From Candidatus Poseidoniales archaeon (GTDB lineage Archaea > Thermoplasmatota > Poseidoniia > Poseidoniales > Thalassarchaeaceae), in contig DUDF01000172.1 of the NCBI GenBank assembly GCA_012959435.1, positions 1 through 56,903 on the forward strand: DNA of 56,903 nt, written 5' to 3'. The notes under the pieces were generated by a model. The model was not told the DNA's origin and did no database searches. It saw only the letters and a program-made list of their open reading frames with translations. Positions 56,791-56,903 of the stretch are shown here, piece by piece. Both the position numbers and the translations under genes were made by a program. Positions within the stretch are counted from its first letter, which is position 1. Each line of letters opens with the position of its first letter.

Positions 56791-56903
56791 TCAAGATAAG
56801 GCCGAGTAGTCAACATCGGCTTCCTCGATCTCAATTTCTTCAACATCCATTTGTGCCAACTGTAACTTTCCGCTCAACTCATCGTTGACTGCGTGCCAGT
56901 ATG
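56791..56903 (-). CDS. C-terminal end of an unidentified acidic-tailed protein (truncated by window edge)
   Basis: Minus-strand frame reads ...YWHAVNDELSGKLQLAQMDVEEIEIEEADVDYSALS*, open to the window edge. Confidence 0.5.
   Translation of the reverse strand, partial: YWHAVNDELSGKLQLAQMDVEEIEIEEADVDYSALS

Noticed and set aside
1-56903. Defence systems, prophage, IS elements, integrases, rRNA
   Set aside because: No transposase, integrase, Cas, restriction or phage structural motifs seen in the translations, and no rRNA-like sequence noticed.

Overview
The window looks like a contiguous archaeal chromosome segment, probably an uncultivated euryarchaeote of the marine Group II / Poseidoniales type. 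The lineage is inferred from gene content: PCNA, Orc1/Cdc6, chromatin protein MC1, a PPAT + GTP-dependent dephospho-CoA kinase fusion, and giant secreted surface proteins beside bacterial-type metabolism. The most notable locus is a tight minus-strand operon at about 5.8-15.9 kb. It encodes a FabI-type enoyl-ACP reductase, a 2829-aa megasynthase read as KS-AT-KS'-ACP-ACP-KR-DH, and an Sfp-like phosphopantetheinyl transferase. This is a self-contained candidate fatty-acid/polyketide factory, in a domain of life that generally lacks ACP-dependent fatty acid synthesis. Both tandem ACPs carry Thr (GIDT) where the phosphopantetheine-bearing Ser is expected. Other lipid/CoA genes nearby are an acyl-CoA dehydrogenase, an acyl-CoA thioesterase, a biotin carboxylase, a geranylgeranyl-reductase-like flavoprotein and the PPAT/DPCK fusion. 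Other points of interest are a divergent TBP-fold protein, a degenerate EF-Tu/SelB-like pseudo-GTPase, a strongly paired non-coding region at about 37.9-38.2 kb (candidate structured RNA), an AT-rich region upstream of orc1/cdc6 (candidate origin), one tRNA-Gly(UCC), and a 33-aa zinc-ribbon micro-ORF missing from the ORF track. I saw no CRISPR array, transposase, phage module or rRNA.
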